Assembly: GCA_017407365.1 (NCBI GenBank) | Contig: JAFQWR010000226.1 | Coordinates: 1 to 11,877 of the forward strand | Origin: Clostridia bacterium | Lineage (GTDB): Bacteria; Bacillota; Clostridia; Christensenellales; HGM11417 | Length of the DNA stretch: 11,877 nt | Reading direction: 5' to 3' | In this document: piece by piece, positions 6,298-11,877 of the stretch | Position numbering within the stretch: position 1 is the first letter of the stretch | Layout: each line of letters begins with the position of its first letter | Program-made: the position numbers and the translations under genes | Notes under the pieces: generated by a model | What the model was told of the DNA's origin: nothing | Database searches by the model: none | What the model saw: the letters and a program-made list of their open reading frames with translations, nothing else

Positions 6298-7173
6298 TTA
6301 CTGTGTAATAGCCTTCAATGCGGTTGCAAACGCACCCTTCATGCCCTGACTGCTGCTGATTGCGGTGATGGGCTCCTGCGAGGAAATATCCTGCAAGAAT
6401 ACCTTATCGGCATCAGTACCAAAGGCAAGCGTCATCACCTTCACACCCTGCGCCTTCAGCTGATTGGCACGGTTACTGCTTTTTACGCCGCACCATAAGC
6501 CGTCGGTTAAAATAACCACGAAGCGGGGAAGGTCATCCTTCATAAACTCTGCAAACATCTGATTTTCCTGCAGCTGCTTGAAGGGGGAATACGAGGGCAT
6601 ACTCTTTGCCGCCATACGGCGAATGCCCTGCTCTGCCTTTTTGCGGTCGGTGGTTAAGGGAACCTCTACCTGCACGCTTTCGCCAAAGGTGGCAACCATC
6701 AGCTTATTGGTTTTGCTGATACAGCCAACAAAGGTTTGCAGCATTGCGTTTTTGGCGTTTTCCATCGGCTCGCCCACCATGCTTTTGGAGACGTCCAGAA
6801 GAAGCAGAATCTTCCTTCCGTCTACCGGCCTCTCTGCCGACGAGCAGTAAACCACGCCTGCGTTATCCGCAGGCAGATAGCCCGTTGCACCGCAGTTTAA
6901 GCAGCTTGTGGTGGCCTTGCCGTCGTGACATACGAGTGTATCGCACGAGTGGCATTGATATACCGCCTTTGTGCCGCACGAGGGACAGCCCGAAAACTTG
7001 TCGGAAACGGTGATTTTGGAAAAGGTAGGTGCCTTTCCGCCGTCGCCGCCGCTGCTGCCGCCGAAATCGTACGAGCAGCCCGCAATTTCACATTCCGAGC
7101 CCACTTGCTTTGCCTGTAAAATCAGGTCCTTTCCGCAACGGTCACAGATTGCCTTCAGAATAATATACGCCAT
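6298..7173 (-). CDS. Zinc-ribbon + vWA domain protein (paralogue B), MIDAS variant
   Basis: 291 aa, same architecture as the next gene downstream. It has N-terminal C10xxC13, C28 and C33, a Gly-rich link (about 38-46), then C63xxC66, C74xxC77, C82 and C91xxC94 at almost the same spacing as in the paralogue. The vWA domain spans about 119-291. The first MIDAS motif is DVSKS at 127-131 and the third is TDG at 223-225. The middle loop reads AKSMPSYSPF where the paralogue has EGGTTGPL, so the usual metal-coordinating Thr is absent. It also has an extra pair of N-terminal cysteines, so it may bind an additional metal. Translation starts at 7173 behind a strong GAGGAGG at 7179-7185. It is the first gene after promoter P1 (7246-7274). 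The paralogues could form a heterodimer in which only one has a canonical MIDAS; this is inference. Confidence 0.9.
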   Translation of the reverse strand: MAYIILKAICDRCGKDLILQAKQVGSECEIAGCSYDFGGSSGGDGGKAPTFSKITVSDKFSGCPSCGTKAVYQCHSCDTLVCHDGKATTSCLNCGATGYLPADNAGVVYCSSAERPVDGRKILLLLDVSKSMVGEPMENAKNAMLQTFVGCISKTNKLMVATFGESVQVEVPLTTDRKKAEQGIRRMAAKSMPSYSPFKQLQENQMFAEFMKDDLPRFVVILTDGLWCGVKSSNRANQLKAQGVKVMTLAFGTDADKVFLQDISSQEPITAISSSQGMKGAFATALKAITQ

Positions 7174-7208
7174 AAGTTCCTCCTCTTCGTTGCTTTAAGG
7201 ATGTATTC

Positions 7209-7274
7209 CTTCTGCTTACGAATATGATATAAACTGTTTGTTCACATTATATACAAAATCCGACAAAAAAGCAA
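7209..7274 (-). repeat. Promoter-leader repeat, copy 1
   Basis: This block aligns without gaps to 5222-5287, with about 52 of 66 positions identical by hand count. Conservation continues about 30 nt past the predicted transcription start, to ATTCGT and AAG, which is further than two independent promoters would be expected to match. Confidence 0.75.
7246..7274 (-). promoter_or_regulatory. Promoter P1 for the zinc-ribbon vWA gene pair
   Basis: On the minus strand, -35 TTGCTT (7274-7269), a 17-nt spacer and -10 TATAAT (7251-7246) lie 72 nt upstream of the ATG at 7173. The predicted start site is near 7239. It is a near copy of the promoter at 5259-5287. Confidence 0.8.
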
Positions 7275-7376
7275 GCGAATACAGCATTTATTATTTTTTC
7301 CCTTGTAAAAAAAGATTTGCCGCTCCTCACTTTTGTCCTTCCTCCGAAAAAAAGCGAGATTTCCGTCTGAGACGAC

Positions 7377-7422
7377 AAAAAAAGAGAGAACTTTTCGGCT
7401 GCAAACCGATTTGTTCTCTCTT
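7377..7422 (-). terminator. Intrinsic terminator of the membrane zinc-ribbon gene
   Basis: On the minus strand AAGAGAGAAC (7422-7413) pairs perfectly with GTTCTCTCTT (7391-7382), followed directly by a run of seven T (7383-7377). The 21-nt loop contains a minor inner stem (TCGG/CCGA). Flanking TGTCGTC/GACGACA (7424-7430 and 7371-7377) could extend the structure. It lies about 54 nt beyond the stop codon at 7476 and upstream of promoter P1, so the membrane protein gene and the vWA cluster are separate transcripts. Confidence 0.85.
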
Positions 7423-7475
7423 CTGTCGTCATAAGAATTTGCTTAAAAGAAGCTTGTTTGTTCGCTCTGCTTAAG

Positions 7476-8825
7476 CTACGCCCTGCCCGTATTGGATTCC
7501 ACATAATCCTCCGGATCATCGGGGGTATATGCGGTATCGTCATAGCTGAAGAACCACTGCTCAATCGTATTTTCCTCGGGGTGCAGGGTTACGGCACGGA
7601 ATTCTGAGCCGCTGATTTTCGTGAGATCACCCGAAAGCATATACGCATACACCGTCGATTGATCCTTGCGCATAAATTCCATATCCATATCGGACATCGC
7701 GTGCTCTCCGCCGTCCACACGGGCAAGAACCTCTCCGAGAACCTTATCGTACGTTAACGCCATCAGCTTAGGCGCGTAGGTTTCGTAAAACTCCGAGCCC
7801 TGCTTATAGATGATTTCGTTGGAGTCATCCAGCAGAACGTTGACGCCGTTCAGCTGCATCAGGGTATAATCTCCGTCGGGAAGCCCCGTGCCTGCGTCAT
7901 TCCCCTCAAAGCAGTAGAACAGAACCGTACCCTTTTCGGTGTTGTAGCATTCCATGCTGTATTCAGAGCCAATATCCTGCTTGAGGAAGCTCTCCTTCAG
8001 ATAGCTCATCATATCGGAGGGCTTGCTTTCGTAAGCCACGTGCCAATTGCGATGCGCTGTATCCAACGACAGCAAGAAGGCTTGGTATTCCTCTGCTGAG
8101 CGGGATACCTGACGGTCTGCAGATGCAAACGTCCAATCACCCTCGTGAGAATCCGCATAATTATAAACGGTAAAGCCGCTCACCGCCACAACCACCAACG
8201 CAAGGAAGGGAACAAACAGACGGGAAAGCAGCAAATGGCTGGCAGAGGGATATTTATGACTCAAAAGACGGTCGTCATTCAGCACAAGGCATTCTATCTG
8301 GCTGACTCTCCAGGGAAGATGACTGTGAGAAAGCTTCTTATCTACCTCGAGCGCACATTTTTTGTTGGTGCATTCGTAATAATAATTCGTGCGGCGCACG
8401 TTTTCGTAAACGTCCTTACGGTCCACCGTTTTACTGCCGTCGCTGTATCTCGTGGTGGTCACAAGCTCTCCCACCTTTTCACGGTGAAAGCGACTGCGGC
8501 GCTTTAATGCAAGGGGCTCACCGCAACGGGGGCAATACTCATAGCCGTTTTCCTTTGCCTGCTTGTTATAGTGATTCATATAGGCAAGGGGCCAGCGACG
8601 GCGCCAGCAGCGGAACAGCCCGATTGCCATCATAAACAGAGCCAACGGCACAAAGACCTTATCCCACGCCTCCCTGATGCCTTCAGCCGCCATAGGCTCC
8701 ATAATCTTGCCGAATACGGAAGGCGCAAGCAGCATTGCCACCGTAAGAAGGATGTAGAAGAAGAACCTTTTGGCAAACATCGAATTGTCGGGACGCCCGA
8801 CTGCCTTCCTGATCGTTCTTTTCAT
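7476..8825 (-). CDS. Membrane protein with cytoplasmic zinc-ribbon and large extracytoplasmic domain, function unknown
   Basis: 449 aa. Three hydrophobic segments are visible: about 21-38, 57-71 and 203-220. RCWRRRW follows the second and marks the inner face, so residues about 72-202 should be cytoplasmic and the C-terminal ~225 residues outside. The cytoplasmic part has CPRCG at 98-102 and ECTNKKC at 151-157, a split four-Cys zinc ribbon interrupted by a charged ~50-residue insert (about 103-151). The outer domain is acidic, with no cysteine pair pattern or catalytic motif I recognise. The start at 8825 is backed by GGGGG at 8832-8836. It has its own strong promoter (8956-8984) and terminator (7377-7422), so it is not in the vWA operon even though it is collinear. 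It could be a sensor feeding the cluster or an unrelated neighbour; the sequence does not decide. Confidence 0.85.
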   Translation of the reverse strand: MKRTIRKAVGRPDNSMFAKRFFFYILLTVAMLLAPSVFGKIMEPMAAEGIREAWDKVFVPLALFMMAIGLFRCWRRRWPLAYMNHYNKQAKENGYEYCPRCGEPLALKRRSRFHREKVGELVTTTRYSDGSKTVDRKDVYENVRRTNYYYECTNKKCALEVDKKLSHSHLPWRVSQIECLVLNDDRLLSHKYPSASHLLLSRLFVPFLALVVVAVSGFTVYNYADSHEGDWTFASADRQVSRSAEEYQAFLLSLDTAHRNWHVAYESKPSDMMSYLKESFLKQDIGSEYSMECYNTEKGTVLFYCFEGNDAGTGLPDGDYTLMQLNGVNVLLDDSNEIIYKQGSEFYETYAPKLMALTYDKVLGEVLARVDGGEHAMSDMDMEFMRKDQSTVYAYMLSGDLTKISGSEFRAVTLHPEENTIEQWFFSYDDTAYTPDDPEDYVESNTGRA

Positions 8826-8860
8826 AATTTTCCCCCTATAAGTAATCCTTTTTCATCTGC

Positions 8861-8887
8861 GCCTTCGACCGCTTACAAGACGAAGGC
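8861..8887 (-). other. Leader stem-loop upstream of the membrane zinc-ribbon gene
   Basis: GCCTTCG at 8861-8867 is the exact reverse complement of CGAAGGC at 8881-8887, with a 13-nt loop. It lies in a ~124-nt transcribed leader (about 8949 to 8826). No T-run follows. A self-complementary GCTTTGCAAAGC at 8887-8898 overlaps one arm and could form a competing fold. No known riboswitch is recognised. Confidence 0.4.
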
Positions 8888-8901
8888 TTTGCAAAGCTTA
8901 T

Positions 8902-8931
8902 TCAGGCGTGAATACCTTTTACATATTCCAT
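8902..8931 (-). CDS. Possible 9-residue leader ORF (MEYVKGIHA)
   Basis: Within the leader transcribed from the 8956-8984 promoter, an ATG at 8931 opens a nine-codon frame ending in TGA at 8902-8904. AAGGTG lies immediately before the ATG, too close for an ideal ribosome binding site. The stop is followed by the leader stem-loop. It may be chance, and there is no run of a single amino acid's codons that would suggest classical attenuation. Confidence 0.2.
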   Translation of the reverse strand: MEYVKGIHA

Positions 8932-8955
8932 CACCTTAATTTTTTTAGCACCTTT

Positions 8956-8984
8956 AATATAACACAAATATGCGGATTAGTCAA
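8956..8984 (-). promoter_or_regulatory. Promoter of the membrane zinc-ribbon gene
   Basis: On the minus strand, -35 TTGACT (8984-8979), a 17-nt spacer and -10 TATATT (8961-8956). The predicted start near 8949 leaves a leader of about 124 nt. The spacer and downstream sequence do not match the P1/P2 pair. Confidence 0.8.
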
Positions 8985-9156
8985 GGCTTTTTACAACTTT
9001 TGCACAGAATAATCCCTCTGCCGCCTGCGAAAAAAAGGCAGGCAAAGCAGACCTGCTTCCGTTTCAGTCTCTCCCGTGGCTTTCTCACACGCCGAAGCAA
9101 AAGGGCAGGCGCGCTTCCCATACGGAAAATATATTTGAAAAACCCTATATATTCGT
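8985..9156. other. Intergenic stretch between divergent promoters
   Basis: The whole space between the two divergent genes (8826-9324, 499 bp) has no convincing gene apart from the tiny leader frame. Between the promoters the only structure seen is GCCTGC (9023-9028) paired with GCAGGC (9038-9043) around an A-rich loop, followed by AAGCAG/CTGCTT (9045-9050, 9053-9058). Neither is followed by a T-run in either direction, so I do not call a terminator. Confidence 0.5.
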
Positions 9157-9185
9157 TTGACATTACCGTGTAATTATCTTATACT
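9157..9185 (+). promoter_or_regulatory. Promoter of the XRE-cupin/pot operon
   Basis: Perfect -35 TTGACA (9157-9162), a 17-nt spacer and -10 TATACT (9180-9185). Transcription would start near 9192, giving a leader of about 133 nt before the ATG at 9325. Confidence 0.85.
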
Positions 9186-9197
9186 ATACGGCGTACG

Positions 9198-9255
9198 GTT
9201 TAGTAAAAATAAACTTTTGCTTTATTTTGCCTAAACCCAATAAACTTTTTGTTTA
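9198..9255 (+). promoter_or_regulatory. Candidate operator region with repeated AATAAACTTTT
   Basis: AATAAACTTTT occurs at 9208-9218 and again at 9239-9249, 31 nt apart, i.e. about three helical turns on the same face. Inverted GTTTA/TAAAC arms surround them (9198-9202 with 9210-9214; 9241-9245 with 9251-9255). The region begins just downstream of the predicted start site of the XRE-cupin gene, a position suited to autorepression. XRE-cupin regulators commonly bind next to their own promoter; that this site is bound is inference. Confidence 0.4.
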
Positions 9256-9324
9256 CCGACTCCCCTCTTTTATTACGGGGACGCACGGAAGAAAGCCGCG
9301 CCGAGGTTTTACAAAGGAGATTTT

Positions 9325-9876
9325 ATGAGTGAAAGCAACGAAATGAGCATTGGCATAAAGCTGAAGCGTATGCGAATGCTGTGCGGCTTAACGCAGGAGG
9401 AGCTTGCTGACCGCTGTGAGCTGACAAAGGGGTATATCTCTCAGCTTGAAAACGACCTGAACAGCCCCTCTATCGCCACCCTGAAGGATATTCTGCAGGC
9501 GCTCGGCAGTACGCTGAGAGAATTCTTCGACGAGGAGCCCGAGCCCAAGCTTGTGTTTACCCCGCAGGACTTCATCGAAAAAAATACCGACGGAATGCGC
9601 CTTACCTGGCTGGTGCCCAACGCACAGAAAAACCAGATGGAGCCCACACTCGTGGAGCTTGCACCCGGGGCCTCCACCGCAGACGATTTTCCTCATGAGG
9701 GTGAAGAATTCGGGCTTGTGCTGGACGGCCGCATTACGCTTACCGTGGGCAAAAACAAATACGCGCTGAAAAAGGGCGAAAGCTTCTATTTTAAGTCGGA
9801 TAAAAACCACTCCCTCAAAAACACGGGAAGCAGCACCGCAAGGCTGGTATGGATCAGCTCTCCCCCCAATTTTTAA
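9325..9876 (+). CDS. XRE-family HTH regulator with C-terminal cupin domain
   Basis: 183 aa. Residues about 8-66 are an HTH_3 DNA-binding domain (LKRMRMLCGLTQEELAD, then the recognition region TKGYISQLENDLNSPS). A linker follows, then a cupin_2 barrel at about 105-178 with PHEGEEFGLVLDG, a GESFYFKSDKNHSLKN turn and the conserved Gly spacing. Regulators of this build (PuuR/SutR-like) sense a small molecule through the cupin domain. Placed directly ahead of potA, a polyamine is the likely effector, with repression of its own operon. The start at 9325 is supported by AAGGAGA at 9314-9320; a second Met at codon 7 has no such site. The gene ends 33 nt before potA, and no terminator is visible in the gap. 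Family assignment is confident; ligand and mode are inferred from context. Confidence 0.93.
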   Translation: MSESNEMSIGIKLKRMRMLCGLTQEELADRCELTKGYISQLENDLNSPSIATLKDILQALGSTLREFFDEEPEPKLVFTPQDFIEKNTDGMRLTWLVPNAQKNQMEPTLVELAPGASTADDFPHEGEEFGLVLDGRITLTVGKNKYALKKGESFYFKSDKNHSLKNTGSSTARLVWISSPPNF

Positions 9877-9909
9877 TCCAAAGAAAAAATCCCCTTTCGG
9901 AGTACCAAT

Positions 9910-11421
9910 ATGAGCGAGAAGAAGGAACATATTATTGATCTGTTTAACGTCAGCCGCGTCTACGACGAAACCGTTGCCGTAGACGACATCAGCCTTTACG
10001 TGCGCAAGGGCGAGTTTGTCACCATCTTAGGTCCCTCGGGCTGTGGCAAAACCACCACCCTGCGTATGATTGCGGGCTTTGAAATACCCACCTCCGGTCA
10101 GATTTTGCTGAATGGGCAGGACATCACCTCCATTCCGCCGCATAAGCGCCCCGTAAACACGGTATTCCAGCGCTATGCACTCTTTCCGCACCTCAACGTT
10201 TTTGACAACATCGCCTTTGGCCTGAAGCTGAAAAAAATTCCCGTTACCTACCGCAAGCCGGACGGAACGGAGTTTACCCGTGAGGAGCATTACACCAAAA
10301 AGGAAATTGCGCAAAAGGTTGCGCGCGTTTTGAAGCTGGTGGACTTAGAGCAGTTTGAAAAGCGCTCCGTCACCACCCTTTCGGGCGGACAGCAGCAGCG
10401 TGTTGCCATTGCAAGGGCAATTGTAAACGAGCCCGAAATTCTTCTGCTCGACGAGCCCCTTGGCGCACTCGACTTGAAAATGCGCAAGGAAATGCAGCTG
10501 GAGCTGAAGGAAATGCACAAAAAGCTTGGCATTACCTTTATCTACGTTACGCACGATCAGGAGGAGGCTCTTACCATGAGCGACACCATCGTGATTATGA
10601 AGGACGGCACCATTCAGCAGATCGGCTCTCCCACAGACATCTACAACGAGCCGAAAAACGCATTCGTTGCAGACTTCATCGGCGAAAGCAACATTTTCAG
10701 CGGTGTTATGACGGATTCTCTTGCGGTGCGCTTTGCAGGTGCCACCTGGGACTGTGTGGATGACTTCCCCCGCGGCGAGCAGGTGGACGTTGTGGTGCGC
10801 CCCGAGGACGTATATATGGTAGACCCCGAAAAGGGCAGAATCTCCGGCACTGTTATCTCCTCTATCTTCAAGGGCGTGCATTACGAAATGACCATTCTTT
10901 CGGGCAAAAACGAAATCGTCATTCAGGACACGCAGGAAAAGAAGGTGGGCGAGCGCATCGGCATCATCGTGCGCCCCGAGGACATCCACATTATGAAGAA
11001 GGAGTTTGTGAACAACTCCTACAACGGCTATATCACCAAGCGCAACACCGTTTGCTTCGGCGAGGGCGAATTTGAGTGCGACGTCACGCAGCTGATTGCA
11101 GGCTCTAAGCTGGATGAGGACGGCTATCTTGTAGACGGCGAGGGCAGAAAATATGACCTCACCGACGTTAAGGTGGTGGTTTCGGTCGGGTTGAAGGATA
11201 TCGAAATCATCGACAACGAAACGGACGGGCAGTCCGCCGGGCAGATTGTTTCCATCATCTATAAGGGTGACCACTACCAGGTTATCATCCGTACCCCCGA
11301 GGAGGAAGAGGATTTTGTAGTGGATACCGAATATACGTGGAACGAAAACGACCGCGTTTCCGTTTCCATCAAGCCCGAGCATATCAGAATGCGCCTTGCC
11401 GAGGAGGTAAAGCCGCTGTGA
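9910..11421 (+). CDS. potA: Spermidine/putrescine ABC transporter ATP-binding protein, C-terminally expanded
   Basis: 503 aa cytoplasmic ATPase energising polyamine import. Nucleotide-binding features are complete: Walker A GPSGCGKT (41-48), Q-loop Q87, signature LSGGQ (157-161), Walker B ILLLDE (177-182), D-loop GALD, and H-loop H215. A short insertion (about 112-130, YRKPDGTEFTREEHYTKK) enlarges the helical subdomain. The C-terminal region (about 255-503) has at least two TOBE-like halves. RPED occurs at 297-300 and 355-358, with ISGTVISSIFKGVHYEMTI between them (310-328), and a second copy reads GQIVSIIYKGDHYQVII at 444-460, ending IKPEHIRM. E. coli PotA is about 378 aa, so roughly 125 extra residues are present. 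GGAG at 9896-9899 serves as ribosome binding site. The stop overlaps the potB start by one base, so the two are translationally coupled. Confidence 0.93.
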   Translation: MSEKKEHIIDLFNVSRVYDETVAVDDISLYVRKGEFVTILGPSGCGKTTTLRMIAGFEIPTSGQILLNGQDITSIPPHKRPVNTVFQRYALFPHLNVFDNIAFGLKLKKIPVTYRKPDGTEFTREEHYTKKEIAQKVARVLKLVDLEQFEKRSVTTLSGGQQQRVAIARAIVNEPEILLLDEPLGALDLKMRKEMQLELKEMHKKLGITFIYVTHDQEEALTMSDTIVIMKDGTIQQIGSPTDIYNEPKNAFVADFIGESNIFSGVMTDSLAVRFAGATWDCVDDFPRGEQVDVVVRPEDVYMVDPEKGRISGTVISSIFKGVHYEMTILSGKNEIVIQDTQEKKVGERIGIIVRPEDIHIMKKEFVNNSYNGYITKRNTVCFGEGEFECDVTQLIAGSKLDEDGYLVDGEGRKYDLTDVKVVVSVGLKDIEIIDNETDGQSAGQIVSIIYKGDHYQVIIRTPEEEEDFVVDTEYTWNENDRVSVSIKPEHIRMRLAEEVKPL

Positions 11422-11877
11422 TGAAATTCCGCTTTCAACGAAAGCAGCTGTGTATTCCGTACGCACTGTTTCTGATTATGTTTGTGGTGCTTCCTCTGCT
11501 GTTGATCGTGTATTACGCCTTTACCGACAGCGACGGCGCCTTCACTCTCAGTAACTTTATCAATTTCTTCGGCAACGACGGCTCCAGCGTAAAAACGCTT
11601 CTTGTCAGCGCGATGATTGCGCTTGGCACAACGGCGCTCTGCCTGCTGATCGGTTACCCCTTGGCGTATCTTCTTTCCAACAGCAAATACAACAAGAATT
11701 CCATTCTTGTGATGCTGTTCATCATGCCTATGTGGATCAACTTCGTGCTGCGCACCGCCGCTCTTCGCGAGCTGCTGACGCTGATGGGCATGACGGGCAG
11801 CAGATACGGCGTAATCAACACGCTGATCGGCATGACCTACAACTATCTGCCCTTTATGATTTTACCCCTCTACACCA
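11421..11877 (+). CDS. potB: Spermidine/putrescine ABC transporter permease (5' part; runs off the window)
   Basis: The first 152 codons are visible and open to the edge. The ATG at 11421-11423 shares its A with the potA stop (TGATG), and AGGAGG at 11402-11407 lies upstream at slightly long spacing. The product begins MKFRFQRKQLCIPYALF and has a hydrophobic first segment (about 10-33), the periplasmic loop YYAFTDSDGAFTLSNF with the FTLxNF motif common in PotB, and further hydrophobic segments at about 58-83 and 91-108, followed by MWINFVLRTAALRELL. This matches the BPD_transp_1 inner-membrane permease family, subtype PotB. PotC and the binding protein PotD are expected further right but cannot be seen. 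Confidence 0.92.
   Translation, partial: MKFRFQRKQLCIPYALFLIMFVVLPLLLIVYYAFTDSDGAFTLSNFINFFGNDGSSVKTLLVSAMIALGTTALCLLIGYPLAYLLSNSKYNKNSILVMLFIMPMWINFVLRTAALRELLTLMGMTGSRYGVINTLIGMTYNYLPFMILPLYT

Larger units (their letters stand above)
7174..7475. other. 302-bp intergenic stretch holding terminator and promoter P1
   Basis: No gene is visible here. From right to left it contains the terminator (7377-7422), an AT-rich stretch with an 11-nt palindrome CGTCTGAGACG (7364-7374), promoter P1 (7246-7274), and a leader of about 66 nt with the GAGGAGG site for the vWA gene starting at 7173. Nothing else is recognisable. Confidence 0.7.

Noticed and set aside
9020..9058. GC-rich inverted repeats near 9023-9043 and 9045-9058 as a terminator
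   Set aside because: No T-run follows in either direction and no gene ends nearby. At most it is a minor structure between divergent promoters.
9388..9930. Minus-strand frame opposite the XRE-cupin gene
   Set aside because: Fully antisense to a well-supported HTH-cupin gene, with no start signal of its own.
10345..11466. Long minus-strand frame of 373 codons opposite potA
   Set aside because: Its length comes from the codon bias of potA on the other strand. The His/Val/Asp-rich product has no domain, and potA with all ABC motifs explains the region.
1..11877. CRISPR arrays, tRNA/rRNA genes, insertion sequences, transposase or integrase genes
   Set aside because: Looked for on both strands by eye. 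No regularly spaced repeats, no cloverleaf or rRNA-like sequence, and no mobile-element protein was seen, so horizontal transfer of the cluster is not supported from within this window.

Overview
The window looks like chromosomal DNA of a Gram-positive bacterium, most likely an uncultured member of Clostridia (Bacillota). Supporting this are strong AGGAGG-type ribosome binding sites, sigma-A-like TTGACA/TATAAT promoters, a hairpin-plus-T7 terminator, and an XRE-cupin regulator followed by polyamine-transporter genes. The assignment is inference, since no rRNA or marker gene is present. All readable genes fall into two opposite-facing blocks.

Minus-strand block (1-8825, read right to left). 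The first gene encodes a membrane-anchored zinc-ribbon protein (7476-8825) with its own promoter (8956-8984) and intrinsic terminator (7377-7422). Next come two paralogous proteins with an N-terminal zinc ribbon and a vWA domain (6298-7173, 5353-6231). They are followed by a third, different vWA protein (4382-5092), a PP2C-type phosphatase with a long C-terminal extension (2056-4284), a Ser/Thr-kinase-like protein with three C-terminal repeats (386-2017), and the start of a Cys-containing, acidic-tailed protein that runs off the left edge (1-374). vWA + PP2C + eukaryotic-type kinase is the composition of the 'TerY-P triad' described by Anantharaman, Iyer and Aravind in tellurite/stress-response (Ter) neighbourhoods. 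No terB/C/D-type gene is visible here, and this version carries three vWA proteins and several extra modules.

The kinase/phosphatase/vWA cluster appears to be transcribed from two promoters that are near copies of one another (about 52 of 66 positions identical by hand alignment). One lies before the zinc-ribbon vWA pair (7209-7274) and one before the third vWA gene (5222-5287). The similarity continues past the -10 box into the transcribed leader, suggesting one regulator or sigma factor drives both transcripts. A 14-bp hairpin between the third vWA gene and the phosphatase gene may reduce read-through into the phosphatase-kinase part. A plausible, untested picture is that reversible Ser/Thr phosphorylation controls assembly of metal-binding vWA proteins around an unknown target.

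Plus-strand block (9157-11877). A consensus promoter drives an XRE-cupin repressor-like gene (9325-9876), potA (9910-11421) and the start of potB (11421-end), a spermidine/putrescine ABC importer operon. PotA is unusually long (503 aa) because of an expanded C-terminal substrate/regulatory region and a small insertion in the ATPase helical domain. The pot operon is ordinary housekeeping and appears functionally unrelated to the phosphosignalling cluster.
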